Part shown: piece by piece, positions 25,403-35,086 of the stretch | Position numbering within the stretch: position 1 is the first letter of the stretch | How the letters are laid out: the number at the start of each line of letters is the position of its first letter | Assembly (NCBI GenBank): GCA_020848035.1 | Contig: JADLAX010000090.1 | Coordinates: 62,001-126,000 of the forward strand | Source of the DNA: Anaerolineae bacterium | Lineage (GTDB): Bacteria > Chloroflexota > Anaerolineae > Promineifilales > Promineifilaceae | Length of the DNA: 64,000 nucleotides | Reading direction: 5' to 3' | Translations under genes and position numbers: made by a program | The notes under the pieces: generated by a model | What the model saw: only the letters and a program-made list of their open reading frames with translations | Database searches by the model: none | Told to the model about the DNA's origin: nothing

Positions 25403-26698
25403 TTATTGCAAGCTATCTAGTCTAGTAACGGCCGTCTCATTTCCAGGTTCTAGACTCAATACTCGTTTATAGCTGTCCACGGCTTTTTCCCATTCTGCCG
25501 CCCATTCATAAATAAGTCCCGCTCGTAGCAAGTATTTAATTTCTGGCGTTGTCTTACTTGAAATGACCTCTTCTATTGTAGTTATGGCTCCGGCTTTATC
25601 ATCTCGTAGTCGATAGGCCCAGGCTAGTTCGTATAAAATCTCAGCATTGGCGGGAAATTTACCTAAGGCCTTCAGATAGAGATCAATTGCTGTTTCTATG
25701 TTTCCCGATGTTCGAAACATATTGGCTTGCAAAATATACACTGAGGTATTTTCAGGATCACGCTGAATCGCTTCAGAATACCAATAAAATGCTTCGTCAA
25801 ACTGCTGATTCTGAACCATCAGATTACCCAAAACCGTATATGCGCCAGGAAGACTCTCATCTAATTTGATAGCCCACTTAAAAGCTTCAACCGCTTCATC
25901 TATAGACCCCGAACTATTCTGTATAGCAAAGCCAAGCTCAATATATAATTGCGGCTCACCGGGAAATTCTGCAATTGCGGTTTGTGCCGTTCTAAGCATG
26001 GTTTGCCATTGTTGAGTGGAACGTAATCCGAAGAGAAGATTTCGCCACCAGGCATTCCGCCTTGGATGTTGGGGAAATAACTGTAACGCTTCTTCCCAGA
26101 CTTCAATTGCTAACTCGTACTTACCCGTTTCATGGTAAAGCATTCCGAGGGGTTCAATACTTTTGCTGTTTCTTAAGGACCAAGAAGTTTCATATGCTTC
26201 AATTGCTGCTTCAACCTGATTTTGCTCTTGTTGTAACACTCCAATTGCATACCAAACTTCAGACAAATCAGGGTTGTAATTTACGGCTTGTGTGTATAAA
26301 TTCAATGCTTCATAATAATAGTTTTGCGAATTCGCGTAATCTCCGCTTAACTTTAGAGCATCTGCCGAAGGTATACCGAATTCTTGCCAAATTATAGTTG
26401 CTTCTTCTCGTTTCCCTTGAAGAAAAGCCAAATTGCCAATTGCCATAACAGCTGTTTGATTAGTCCTAGAGCGATCTAATCGATGCAAATATGAATCAGA
26501 ATGAACTCGCTCAAGGTGACCCAAATCATCATTTCGCTCATATGACAGTTTAATCATTGATGAAAGCTCACCAAGTACAAAGTTGGTGTCAAAAAGCGTT
26601 AACAAATCAGGGCCACGTCCGAAAACAAAAAACAAGATGGCAATGGCAAATAGCCAACTTGTTATATTCTTGTTTAGCTCTTGAAGTGGATTAACCAT
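25403..26698 (-). CDS. Membrane-anchored TPR-repeat protein
   Basis: About 431 residues. One N-terminal transmembrane helix (TSWLFAIAILFFVFG) is followed by roughly ten tetratricopeptide repeats (for example YTQAVNYNPDLSEVWYAIGV and GAYTVLGNLMVQNQQFDEAF). It is likely a scaffold for the polysaccharide assembly machinery, as TPR proteins often are in such loci. ATG 26698 overlaps the stop of the Wzz gene (ATGGTTAA); ATG 26707 is also possible. The open frame reaches 26806, but that part lies inside the Wzz gene. Confidence 0.82.
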   Translation of the reverse strand: MVNPLQELNKNITSWLFAIAILFFVFGRGPDLLTLFDTNFVLGELSSMIKLSYERNDDLGHLERVHSDSYLHRLDRSRTNQTAVMAIGNLAFLQGKREEATIIWQEFGIPSADALKLSGDYANSQNYYYEALNLYTQAVNYNPDLSEVWYAIGVLQQEQNQVEAAIEAYETSWSLRNSKSIEPLGMLYHETGKYELAIEVWEEALQLFPQHPRRNAWWRNLLFGLRSTQQWQTMLRTAQTAIAEFPGEPQLYIELGFAIQNSSGSIDEAVEAFKWAIKLDESLPGAYTVLGNLMVQNQQFDEAFYWYSEAIQRDPENTSVYILQANMFRTSGNIETAIDLYLKALGKFPANAEILYELAWAYRLRDDKAGAITTIEEVISSKTTPEIKYLLRAGLIYEWAAEWEKAVDSYKRVLSLEPGNETAVTRLDSLQ

Positions 26699-27959
26699 TT
26701 TCGCCATTAAAAGGCTTTCGCCACCACTCATAACCAAGAATTGCAAGGACTGTGAATAAAAAACCCACAACACCGCCAGTAAAGGCATATAAGATTCTGC
26801 CGGCATTTAAGGATTTTTGTGGTGGCGTTGACTTGCTTACCAACATTAATCCATCATACTGTTGTTGCGCAACACTAATACGCTCCTCCTCGACCTTTCG
26901 AACAATGGCTATATAAGCTTCTTCGGCCGCATCCCTGTTTCGGTATAAGCGTCGACTTTCAGACAAAGCTTCCTCAAGCTGCTGCTGATAACTTAAAATT
27001 TTGGGGTCTAGCTCATCGAGACTCGCATCGACAGCAAATTGCTTTACCTCAATGATGCTGATGAGGCTGTTCAAAAAATCTATATATTCTTGACGAGTCG
27101 CACCGACAAATTGTTCTGCTGCGTTGATCTCAAGCTGTGTTAAGTCAGATACTTGAGCGTTATACACACTCAATTGTAAGTTTAATGCCGTCAGTTGCTC
27201 AGCAAAGTTCCCAGGACCAGAGCCTGTTTGACGCATGAGTTGGCTAAGTAAATTTTCAGCATCTTCTTTCAAAAGAAAAAGAGACTGCTCATAGTTAAGA
27301 TAATCAACCTGAGTTTGATTATAAAAGGCCAATTCGTTGCTAATGATTGATGCTCTGTTAACACTCTGAAATTCAATCAGGTTTGCTTCTGCAGCATTCA
27401 AAGCATCATTTGCATTCACCAGCTGCTCTTCAAAAAACGCCATACTTTGCATTCCTTGTGAATCAAACTTATTGTTTACCCAGGGAACAAGCATAATAGC
27501 CCAAGTATTTACAATTGCAGATGCTATTTTTGGATCATGATATCGAACGGATAAACGAAGAAGTGAGATGTCAGAGCCAGTGCTTGCAGTCAGAATTTCG
27601 CGCAAATCATCCACAGAATCAAATTTTTCCTCACCATCAAACATAGAACTTATTTCAGCCAGAACTTGCTCAAGCAGTTCATCACTTGTTGCAAGATCTG
27701 TGTAAGCTCTAATTAGAGGATCAGATTCAGAGGTCTCGTTAAGGCTAGGGTCCAAATTTTGAATCGTAAGGGAGGAAAGTGTAAATTGGTCAAGATTTGT
27801 TATTGTTACTAATGCAGTTGCTTTGTAAGTTTGTGGGAGAAGATAGCTAACTCCAAAAAACACGAGGGTTGATGCAACCATAATCCCCAAAATAAGATAC
27901 CATCTACTCAAAAGTGATTTTAAGTATGGTCGCAAATCAATTGTTTGTTCCAAAACCAT
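26691..27959 (-). CDS. Wzz-type polysaccharide chain-length determinant
   Basis: 422 residues from ATG 27959, which has GGAGAGTGGAGA just upstream. Topology is that of polysaccharide co-polymerases: an N-terminal helix (YLILGIMVASTLVFFGVSYL), a long periplasmic/external coiled-coil region, and a C-terminal helix (ILYAFTGGVVGFLFTVLAIL) with a short basic tail. DLRPYLKSLLSRWYLI fits the Wzz domain. There is no C-terminal tyrosine-kinase (BY-kinase) domain and no separate kinase gene nearby. It is the first gene of the minus-strand operon and is divergent from the GT4 gene at 28108. Confidence 0.87.
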   Translation of the reverse strand: MVLEQTIDLRPYLKSLLSRWYLILGIMVASTLVFFGVSYLLPQTYKATALVTITNLDQFTLSSLTIQNLDPSLNETSESDPLIRAYTDLATSDELLEQVLAEISSMFDGEEKFDSVDDLREILTASTGSDISLLRLSVRYHDPKIASAIVNTWAIMLVPWVNNKFDSQGMQSMAFFEEQLVNANDALNAAEANLIEFQSVNRASIISNELAFYNQTQVDYLNYEQSLFLLKEDAENLLSQLMRQTGSGPGNFAEQLTALNLQLSVYNAQVSDLTQLEINAAEQFVGATRQEYIDFLNSLISIIEVKQFAVDASLDELDPKILSYQQQLEEALSESRRLYRNRDAAEEAYIAIVRKVEEERISVAQQQYDGLMLVSKSTPPQKSLNAGRILYAFTGGVVGFLFTVLAILGYEWWRKPFNGENG

Positions 27960-28107
27960 TCTCCACTCTCCAGAACTGTTTTCATTTTTCAAACTGGCGA
28001 TGTTACTTGAAGATAAAAGTATAAGCAAATAGAATTGGTGCGGGTCGCAACAGTTGGATAGCCTTCAAACTCCATTAAATTCAGTAATTAAAAGTGTGAT
28101 TTCGAGT

Positions 28108-29322
28108 ATGGTGATAACAATTAATGAGAAAAGAAATAGAAGAATACTCTTACATGACAGGACCGGCGTTCCTTTCACGATCCAACTCGGTAGGGAACTG
28201 GCGTTAAGAGGGCATAATGTTCTATATTCTTATGGTGCCTTTTTCCAGTCACCTAAGGGTAATTTGGCACCTCAAAAAACAGATCCCCAAAATCTCCAAA
28301 TTACACCAATGTACTTGAGTAAACCTTTTCAGAAATACTCCTTCATAAGACGGCGATTTCAGGAAATGGAATATGCGAGAGATCTCGTTAATCAAATTAA
28401 GAATTACAAACCAGACGTTTTGATTATTACAGGCTCGCATTTAGATGCTATGACGGTCGTTTATAAGGAATGTCGTCGTCTAAAATTGAAGATAATCTTC
28501 TGGGTTCAAGATATTTATGGGGTCGCGATTAAGAGGATCCTACAAAAGAGATTGCCAATCATCGGTTCTTTAATTGGTGACTACTACATCTGGCAAGAAA
28601 AGCGTCTATTGCGTCAGAGTGATGAGATAATCCTCATCACAGAAGATTTTGTTGACTTAATGGTAAAATGGGGTGTTGAATCTGAAAAATGCCATGTTAT
28701 TCGGAATTGGACACCATTAGAAGAACTGCCTTTAAGAGAAAGAGATAATCCCTGGTCTAGGATACACAATCTTAATGACAAATTTTGTTTTCTCTATGCA
28801 GGGACTTTGGGACTTAAGCACAATCCTGAGTTACTTTTGCAACTAGCGCTTCGTTTTCGAACCAATCCAACTGTGCGGGTTGTTGTCATCTCTGAAGGAT
28901 TAGGCGCTGACTGGTTACAAAGAAAACGACATGAGTACCAGTTAGAGAATTTAGTTCTGCTGAAGTTTCAACCATTTGAAGAAATGCCAAATGTATTGGG
29001 AGCAGCAGATGCGTTGGTGGGTATCTTGGAGCCGGATGCCGGTATATATTCAGCACCTTCCAAAGTTTTAACATATTTATGCGCAAAACGGCCGTTGCTC
29101 CTTGCCATTCCTCCCGAAAATTTATCCGCAAAAATTGTGTCCAAAAGTGAGGCCGGACTCGTTGTCTCGCCTTTAGAAATGGAGGCCTTTTTGGCAGCTG
29201 CAAACCGACTTTTCGAAGATGCTCCACTCAGAAAGCGGTTAGCAGCTAACGCCAGAACCTACGCAGAAAAGACATTTGACATACAGTCTATTTGCGACAG
29301 GTTTGAAGCTATCATTTCCTAG
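28108..29322 (+). CDS. GT4-family glycosyltransferase (WbuB/WcaI-like)
   Basis: 404 residues from ATG 28108; a TTG 54 bases upstream keeps the frame open. GT-B fold: GVPFTIQLGRELALRGHNVL, DVLIITGSHLDA, then AGTLGLKHNPELLLQLALRF, GAADALVGILEPDAGIYSAP and PSKVLTYLCAKRPLLLAIP. This resembles WbuB/WcaI glycosyltransferases that act in O-antigen and colanic acid synthesis. One octamer (29088) lies near its end. It starts the plus-strand half of the polysaccharide locus. Confidence 0.87.
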   Translation: MVITINEKRNRRILLHDRTGVPFTIQLGRELALRGHNVLYSYGAFFQSPKGNLAPQKTDPQNLQITPMYLSKPFQKYSFIRRRFQEMEYARDLVNQIKNYKPDVLIITGSHLDAMTVVYKECRRLKLKIIFWVQDIYGVAIKRILQKRLPIIGSLIGDYYIWQEKRLLRQSDEIILITEDFVDLMVKWGVESEKCHVIRNWTPLEELPLRERDNPWSRIHNLNDKFCFLYAGTLGLKHNPELLLQLALRFRTNPTVRVVVISEGLGADWLQRKRHEYQLENLVLLKFQPFEEMPNVLGAADALVGILEPDAGIYSAPSKVLTYLCAKRPLLLAIPPENLSAKIVSKSEAGLVVSPLEMEAFLAAANRLFEDAPLRKRLAANARTYAEKTFDIQSICDRFEAIIS

Positions 29323-29452
29323 AATCAAGTATGTACAAGTTGCAGAAGGGAGAAGACAACCTATAATTACCTGGCTTCTGTGATCTCAAAGTCGCAAAAG
29401 ATCTGATTTTAGGTTGTTCGTGGCGATCTTGTCTTACAAGGGGGAAGGAAGT

Positions 29453-30865
29453 ATGTTACGACGGTTTAGCGTCAATTTTGCCATTTTGTCTATGGCTGTT
29501 GACGCCATATTCACATTTTTTGCATTGCACCTGGCCGTGGCTGTACGGCCGTCTCTCCCCCCTTTCCCCTTTCTTGTAGCGGTTAATGCCATCACTCTGC
29601 CAGAAAGTCTGGCTTTCATTGTGCCTGTCGTTTGGGTGCTGACGTTTCTTTTTTCCTCCGTATACGATCCCAAGAGAATTTACAAAGTTACCGATGAAAT
29701 ACAAACGGTTATTCTTGCCGAAGCCTTAGCTGCCTTAATTTGTGCCGGCATCCTGTATCTGGGCTTCCGTGACTTTTCCCGCTGGCTCTTTGTTACCTTC
29801 TTCTTTTTCAACACCCTTTTTATTCTTGGCTGGCGCGTTGTGCTGCGTGTTTGGTTCCGGCTGGGGCACAACCCGGCGCGGGAACGGCGTGTTCTGATTG
29901 TTGGCGCAGGCAAAACGGGCCGCAGCGTGGGCCAAATGATGCAAAACTACCAGTGGGCGGGACTCAACCTGGTGGGGTACCTGGACGATGACCTGACCAA
30001 GAAGGAAGATGGCTTGCGCATTTTGGGGAATGTGGGCAGCGTCCGACAGGTGGTGGAAAAGTACAACATTGAAGATGTGGTGGTAGCTTTACCGCAGCGC
30101 GCCTATGGCCAGATCAACAAGTTAACCCTCACGCTGCACGATTTGCCCGTGCACGTGCGAGTTGTGCCCGATTATTTCAGCCTGGCCCTGTATCGCGCCT
30201 CGGTGGATGACTTTGGCGGCATTCCCATGATTAATTTGCGTGACCCCGCCCTCAACGAGGTGCAGCGGCTGGTAAAACGCATTTTTGATCTCACCTTTGG
30301 TACGGTTTCTGTCTTACTGCTGCTGCCGATTCTGGCCACAATCAGCCTGCTCATTAAGCTGGATTCAAAAGGTCCAATTATTTTTCGCCAGGAGCGGGTG
30401 GGGGAAAACGGCCGTATCTTCAAAATGTTCAAGTTCCGCACCATGGTGCCCGATGCTGACGCGCACCGCGAAGTGATTACCGAAGTTGACCCCAGTAATG
30501 GCCAGTTCCTCTTTAAAAAGCGACGTGACGATCCCAGGGTTACGAGAATCGGCCGTTTTTTACGCCGCACCAGCCTGGATGAACTGCCTCAATTGTTCAA
30601 CGTCCTCATCGGTGATATGAGCCTGGTGGGGCCACGGCCTGAGCTGCCCTGGCTGGTAGACCAGTACGAACCGTGGCAGCGCAAACGTTTTGCCGTGCCG
30701 CAGGGCATGACGGGCTGGTGGCAGGTCAACGGCCGTTCGGACAAACCGCTCCACCTCCATACCGAAGACGATCTTTATTACGTGCAAAACTACTCCATCT
30801 GGATGGACCTCTACATTCTACTTAAAACCCCGTGGGTTGTTTTGCGAGGCAAAGGTGCCTATTAG
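29453..30865 (+). CDS. Polyprenyl-phosphate sugar-1-phosphate transferase (initiating enzyme, WcaJ-like)
   Basis: 470 residues from ATG 29453 with GGAAGGA upstream. Four N-terminal helices, then a CoA_binding_3-like Rossmann domain (VLIVGAGKTGRSVGQMM, LVGYLDDD, VVVALPQ), a further helix, and the catalytic bacterial sugar transferase domain: KRIFDLTFGTVSVLLLLPI, FRQERVGENGRIFKMFKFRT, RRTSLDELPQLFNVL and MSLVGPRPELP. It transfers a hexose-1-phosphate to undecaprenyl phosphate, the first step of repeat-unit assembly. From here on the octamer is frequent again. Confidence 0.93.
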   Translation: MLRRFSVNFAILSMAVDAIFTFFALHLAVAVRPSLPPFPFLVAVNAITLPESLAFIVPVVWVLTFLFSSVYDPKRIYKVTDEIQTVILAEALAALICAGILYLGFRDFSRWLFVTFFFFNTLFILGWRVVLRVWFRLGHNPARERRVLIVGAGKTGRSVGQMMQNYQWAGLNLVGYLDDDLTKKEDGLRILGNVGSVRQVVEKYNIEDVVVALPQRAYGQINKLTLTLHDLPVHVRVVPDYFSLALYRASVDDFGGIPMINLRDPALNEVQRLVKRIFDLTFGTVSVLLLLPILATISLLIKLDSKGPIIFRQERVGENGRIFKMFKFRTMVPDADAHREVITEVDPSNGQFLFKKRRDDPRVTRIGRFLRRTSLDELPQLFNVLIGDMSLVGPRPELPWLVDQYEPWQRKRFAVPQGMTGWWQVNGRSDKPLHLHTEDDLYYVQNYSIWMDLYILLKTPWVVLRGKGAY

Positions 30866-32213
30866 GTGGCCGCAAACCGCTGAGGCGAAATCTCTCATTG
30901 CGGAAGGTGTCCTGCTGCTAGCGGCACTGCCTTTTTTGCTTTTCCCGAATTTCTCACCTTTTGGCACATTGGCCGCTTTCTGCATCCTCATTCTTGTGGA
31001 GCTTGTGCCGCTCTTTTTCCGCTGGCGGCCGTTACCGCTTGCCCAACCGTTTGATCTTATTTTCTTGATCTGGCTGCTTTTCATCGGCCTCAGCATTGTG
31101 GTGACAGCCGATACAGACCTGACTCTGAGCAAAGCAAGCGGGGTTCTGCTTGGCATTGCGCTGTGGCGCTATCTGGGCCGGGCGGTCAAACGGCCGTTTC
31201 ACTGGTACCTGGCCCTGGTTTTTTGGGGACTATTGGGGGCCGGTTTTATCGGCCTGGGCGTTCTGAGCGCCGACTGGATTACCAAAAACAATTTTATTGC
31301 CCCCCTTGTGGCGCAACTGCCGAATGTTCAACTCTCTCTGCCAGGACTGGAGGATGGGGCCGCCCATCCAAACCAAATCGCCGGTACACTTCTGTTTTTC
31401 TTCCCGCTGCTGTGGTCTACCCTTCTGGGCTTCTGGCCTTCCACCTCGTTTTGGCGTCGGCTGTTGCTGCTCGGTCTATCCATCACCGCCACGGCCGTTC
31501 TCATCCTGACCCAATCTCGCTCTGGCTGGTTGGCTGGTGCGGCCAGCATCTACAGCCTCCTTTTGCTGTGGACGGCCGTGCTGCCTAAATCCCACCCCCA
31601 ACAAAAGCGTTTGCTGTCCACCACAGGCATCTTAACCCTTGTAGGAATTGGCCTCTTTTTCTACATCGGGCCTGAGCGCATCTTTTCTTTTTGGCAAGAT
31701 CCCGCCCAAGAAACGGCACTTGGCTCATTTGGTTCCTTAGGCTTTCGCCAGGAAGTTTGGCGCTGGACAGTGGTCATGCTGCAAGATTTTCCCTTCACCG
31801 GCATTGGCTTGGGCAGCTTTCAGCGGGTTATTCGTCGTTTGTACCCGGTTATGGTCGATCCGGGTTACCCCATAACACATGCCCACAACGTCTATTTACA
31901 AACGGCCGTTGACTACAGCCTTTTTGGTCTCATCATTTATCTGGCACTTATTGGAATTTTGCTAACCATGCTCTGGCAAACTGCTCGTCAGCTGCCCCAT
32001 TGGCGACCTTTTGCGCTTGGTTTTGCCGCCAGCCTTATCGCTTATCATGTCTATGGCCTGGGTGATGTGCTGGATTCAAAAACAAATCTGGTGATTTGGA
32101 TTATGTATGGTCTGATCACGGCCCTTTATCAACTGAACACACCTGCAAAAGAAACCCGGGCTCGTGATGGTTTACCGGGTACAAACACACCCCGACAATT
32201 GGCAAATCAATAA
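30855..32213 (+). CDS. O-antigen ligase/polymerase family membrane protein (Wzy-like), second copy
   Basis: 452 residues. I choose GTG 30855, which overlaps the stop of the initiating transferase by 11 bases; TTG 30837 would overlap more. Around eleven helices; the loop has GLEDGAAHPNQIAGTLLFFF and the C-terminal region GIGLGSFQRVIRRLY and THAHNVYLQTAVDYSLFGLI, typical of the Wzy_C/WaaL family. Unlike the first copy this gene has several ACGGCCGT octamers, so it may be the resident ligase while the other belongs to the exchanged cassette (inference). Confidence 0.85.
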   Translation: MPIRWPQTAEAKSLIAEGVLLLAALPFLLFPNFSPFGTLAAFCILILVELVPLFFRWRPLPLAQPFDLIFLIWLLFIGLSIVVTADTDLTLSKASGVLLGIALWRYLGRAVKRPFHWYLALVFWGLLGAGFIGLGVLSADWITKNNFIAPLVAQLPNVQLSLPGLEDGAAHPNQIAGTLLFFFPLLWSTLLGFWPSTSFWRRLLLLGLSITATAVLILTQSRSGWLAGAASIYSLLLLWTAVLPKSHPQQKRLLSTTGILTLVGIGLFFYIGPERIFSFWQDPAQETALGSFGSLGFRQEVWRWTVVMLQDFPFTGIGLGSFQRVIRRLYPVMVDPGYPITHAHNVYLQTAVDYSLFGLIIYLALIGILLTMLWQTARQLPHWRPFALGFAASLIAYHVYGLGDVLDSKTNLVIWIMYGLITALYQLNTPAKETRARDGLPGTNTPRQLANQ

Positions 32214-32289
32214 TAGCTGTGCTATCTTTTACGACTCAGACCGCTTTTTATTGAACCAACTGCACTCACACAACCGTCTGGAGGGAAAC

Positions 32290-32694
32290 ATGGGGATTCA
32301 ATTTGGAACCGACGAATGGATCAAAGCCGCGATGGCGGCGCTTAATGCCAGCCCGGGCTACGCCGAAGCCGCCAAAACCTGGGAAGGCGATTTTTATTTC
32401 ATCGTCGAAGATGGGGCAGAAAACAGCTATCTTTATATGGACCTGTGGCACGGTCAGTGCCGCGATGCGTTCAAAGTGGCCGACAAAAGCCAGAAATCGC
32501 CGGTTTTTGAACTGAGCGCCCCGGTTAAGATCTGGCGCGGTGTGTTGGAAAAGAAGATCGATCCCATTCAAGGGCTGGTCACCCGCCGCTTAAAGCTCAA
32601 AGGCCCCATGATGAAGGTGATGAAAGCGCCTAAAGCAGCCATTGAGCTGGTTGAAGCGTGCTCCACCATCAACACCGAATGGCCAGAAGCATAA
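32290..32694 (+). CDS. SCP2-type sterol/lipid-binding domain protein
   Basis: 134 residues from ATG 32290, with GGAGGG at 32280-32285. A single-domain protein: EAAKTWEGDFYFIVEDGAE, YLYMDLWHGQCRDAF, then FELSAPVKIWRGVLEKKIDP and KLKGPMMKVMK match SCP2-like lipid-binding folds (ligand strand plus the KLxGxxxxxxK segment). It probably binds a lipid or acyl-CoA in the cytoplasm. The next gene is an iron alcohol dehydrogenase, but a functional link is not shown. Confidence 0.72.
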   Translation: MGIQFGTDEWIKAAMAALNASPGYAEAAKTWEGDFYFIVEDGAENSYLYMDLWHGQCRDAFKVADKSQKSPVFELSAPVKIWRGVLEKKIDPIQGLVTRRLKLKGPMMKVMKAPKAAIELVEACSTINTEWPEA

Positions 32695-32803
32695 ACGGAA
32701 CGAGACCTCCCGGGTTCGGTTAACAAACTGGGCCAGTCTCGCCAGGTTCAAGACAAACGACCTGTAAAGGTGTAATCAGCGGAAAAGGATACGGCCGTAA
32801 ACC

Positions 32804-33973
32804 ATGTGGTTCTTCAAATGTCCTGAGTTTTATTTTGGTGAAGACGCCCTCAGCCAGCTGGAAATGCTCCACGGTCGGCGCGCCTTCATTGTCACCGACG
32901 CCAACATTGCCAAACTGGGCTTTGCCGACCTGGTGCAAAAAACCCTGGCCAACGCCGACATCGACAGCCAAATCTTTGCCGAGGTCGAGCCAGACCCCTC
33001 CCTGCAAACCGTGCAGCGCGGGGCGCAGGCCATGCTCAGCTACGAACCCGACTGGATCATCGGGCTGGGCGGCGGCTCTAGCATGGACGCGGCCAAAGCG
33101 ATGTGGATTTTGTACGAGCGGCCGGGCATCGAGCCAGAATCGATCAGCCCGATGGAGGATTTGGGGCTGCGCGCCAAAGCGCGGCTCATCTGCATCCCCA
33201 CCACGGCGGGCACCGGCTCCGAGTCTAATTACGGCATTGTGCTCACCGATACGGCCGAAAAGCGCAAACTCACCCTCGGCTCTCGGGAAGCCACACCAGA
33301 CATCGCCATCGTGGACCCGCTGTTCACCAAAAATCTGCCCGCCTTCATCACCGCCGACACGGGCATCGACGTGCTGAGCCACGCCATCGAGGCGTACAGC
33401 TGCGGCTGGGCCAACGACTTTACCGACGGCCTCTGCCTGCAAGCGGCTCGTATGGTGTTCACCTACCTGCCCCGCGCTGTGGCCGATGGCCCCAACGATG
33501 AAGAAGCGCGGGAAAAGATGGCCAATGCCGCCTCGATTGCCGGGATTACCCTGGGCAACAGCCAGGTGGCCCTGGCCCACGCCCTGGGGCACAGCGCGGG
33601 CGCATTGTTCAAAACGATTCCCCACGGCCGTATCACCGCCATCTTTCTGCCCTACACCATCGAATTTGTGGCCAATGGCGGCGTGGGCCGCTACGCCGAC
33701 CTGGCCGCGATGGTTGGCCTGGCCGTCAGCGATGAAGCCGACGCGGCGCAGCAGCTGGCCAACGCCACCCGCCGCCTGATGCGGCAGCTCAATCTGCCCA
33801 CTTCGCTGCAAGAAGCGGGTATCACCCCCACTGAGCTGGAAGCGCACCTGGAAACGCTGTGTGAGCATGTCATTATCGACACCAACACGCTGATGTCCCG
33901 CCGCATTCCCGAGCTGGATGAGGTAGAGAAGCTGTTCCAATATGCCTTCGACGGCCGTTCCGTCGATTTTTAG
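32804..33973 (+). CDS. Iron-containing (group III) alcohol dehydrogenase
   Basis: 389 residues. NAD(P)-dependent alcohol/aldehyde or 1,3-diol interconversion is the family function. GGGSSMDAAKAM is the nucleotide-binding glycine motif; IPTTAGTGSE is the second. Metal ligands are visible in DTGIDVLSHAIEAY and HALGHSAGALFKTIPHGR (Asp and three His). The specific substrate cannot be read. ATG 32804 follows an ACGGCCGT octamer at 32791, which sits where a leader would be. Confidence 0.92.
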   Translation: MWFFKCPEFYFGEDALSQLEMLHGRRAFIVTDANIAKLGFADLVQKTLANADIDSQIFAEVEPDPSLQTVQRGAQAMLSYEPDWIIGLGGGSSMDAAKAMWILYERPGIEPESISPMEDLGLRAKARLICIPTTAGTGSESNYGIVLTDTAEKRKLTLGSREATPDIAIVDPLFTKNLPAFITADTGIDVLSHAIEAYSCGWANDFTDGLCLQAARMVFTYLPRAVADGPNDEEAREKMANAASIAGITLGNSQVALAHALGHSAGALFKTIPHGRITAIFLPYTIEFVANGGVGRYADLAAMVGLAVSDEADAAQQLANATRRLMRQLNLPTSLQEAGITPTELEAHLETLCEHVIIDTNTLMSRRIPELDEVEKLFQYAFDGRSVDF

Positions 33974-34017
33974 CAGGAGTTTAAACCACTCGTTCCACGC
34001 TGTTGTAGTTTAAGTTT

Positions 34018-34237
34018 TAAATCGGGTAACCACCCTCACCCCAGCCCTCTCCCTCATAGGGAGAGGGAGCCAGATTCCCTCTCCTCGCAGGGGGAGGGTT
34101 AGGGTGGGGGTTGAAACATTGCCCAAATAATTTTTTAAACACAAACCGCGTCGCCCGGAACGCAGAGCGTTCCCCTCGGCATTCCCACGCTCCGCGTGGG
34201 AACGAGGGTGAACAAAGTTGGGAGATTTCGTAGATAG
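34018..34237. repeat. Repeat-filled intergenic region (GC-rich dispersed repeat copy plus REP hairpin)
   Basis: 34030-34123 is the uninterrupted form of the repeat seen at 1095-1300 (CACCCTCACCCCAGCCCTCT to TTAGGGTGGGGGTTGAA, then ATTGCCCAA). At 34179-34205 a second element, CATTCCCACGC TCC GCGTGGGAACG, forms a hairpin, with a related upstream GGAACGC/GCGTTCC pair. No gene is visible. Confidence 0.8.
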
Positions 34238-35029
34238 ATGTCCACAATGCCCAGCAAAAACGGCCGTCTCAAAGTTGGCCTTGCCCTCAGCGGCGGCGTG
34301 GCCCGTGGTCCCGTGCACGTGGGCGTGCTGTCCGTGCTGGAGCGCGAAGGCATTCCCATTGACTGTGTGGCAGGTGTCAGCGCCGGGTCGATTGTGGGGG
34401 CTGCCTACTGTGCCGGGCTGCCCATGAAAGAGATGCGCGACATGGCGGCTCACTGGGGATGGCGGCACGTAGCCAGCCCCACCTGGCCGCGCTACGGGCT
34501 GCTCAGCTTTAGCAAGATGGAAAAGCTCATTGTGGATTTGCTCGGGGACCTGGACATTCGCGACCTGGCCATTCCCTACGCCACCGTAGTCACCGACATG
34601 GACCGGGGCGAGCAGGTGGTGCTGCGCGAAGGGCGGTTGGCTACGGCCGTTCGTGCCAGCTGTTCCGTGCCTGGGTTTGTGACGCCGGTGCAGCTAGACG
34701 GCCGTTGGTACTGCGACGGCGGCGTGGCCGACAATCTGCCCGTTGACGCCGTGCGGCAAATGGGGGCCGATTTTGTCATTGGCGTGGATCTGTTTGTGCC
34801 GCATTATTCGCGCCGCCTGGGGCCAATTGGCGCGGGCTCGGCCGCCATTCAAACCCTGGTGCGCCAGGCCGGGGGTGGCTTCAAAGACGCCAACTGCCTC
34901 ATCCAACCGGACATTTCCGGCCACAGCTACCTCGATTTTTCCCGCAAAAAGAGCGAACAGTACATCGCCCTCGGCGCAGCCGCCGCCCAAAAAGCCATTC
35001 CCGCCCTCAAAGCCATCCTGAACCAGTAA
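34238..35029 (+). CDS. Patatin-like phospholipase (RssA/YchK family)
   Basis: 263 residues. Catalytic dyad motifs: oxyanion loop LALSGGVARGPVHVG, nucleophile elbow GVSAGS and the Asp in CDGGVADNLPV. No signal peptide, so a cytoplasmic lipid acyl hydrolase or esterase. RGPVHVGVLSVL matches bacterial NTE/RssA-type proteins. ATG 34238 is used; ATG 34247 is a few codons inside. Three octamers occur in the gene. Confidence 0.9.
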   Translation: MSTMPSKNGRLKVGLALSGGVARGPVHVGVLSVLEREGIPIDCVAGVSAGSIVGAAYCAGLPMKEMRDMAAHWGWRHVASPTWPRYGLLSFSKMEKLIVDLLGDLDIRDLAIPYATVVTDMDRGEQVVLREGRLATAVRASCSVPGFVTPVQLDGRWYCDGGVADNLPVDAVRQMGADFVIGVDLFVPHYSRRLGPIGAGSAAIQTLVRQAGGGFKDANCLIQPDISGHSYLDFSRKKSEQYIALGAAAAQKAIPALKAILNQ

Positions 35030-35086
35030 ATATCTGCCGCAGTTTACGCGAAACTAGCCGCGATAATCCGTGCAATCCGTGGCCAA

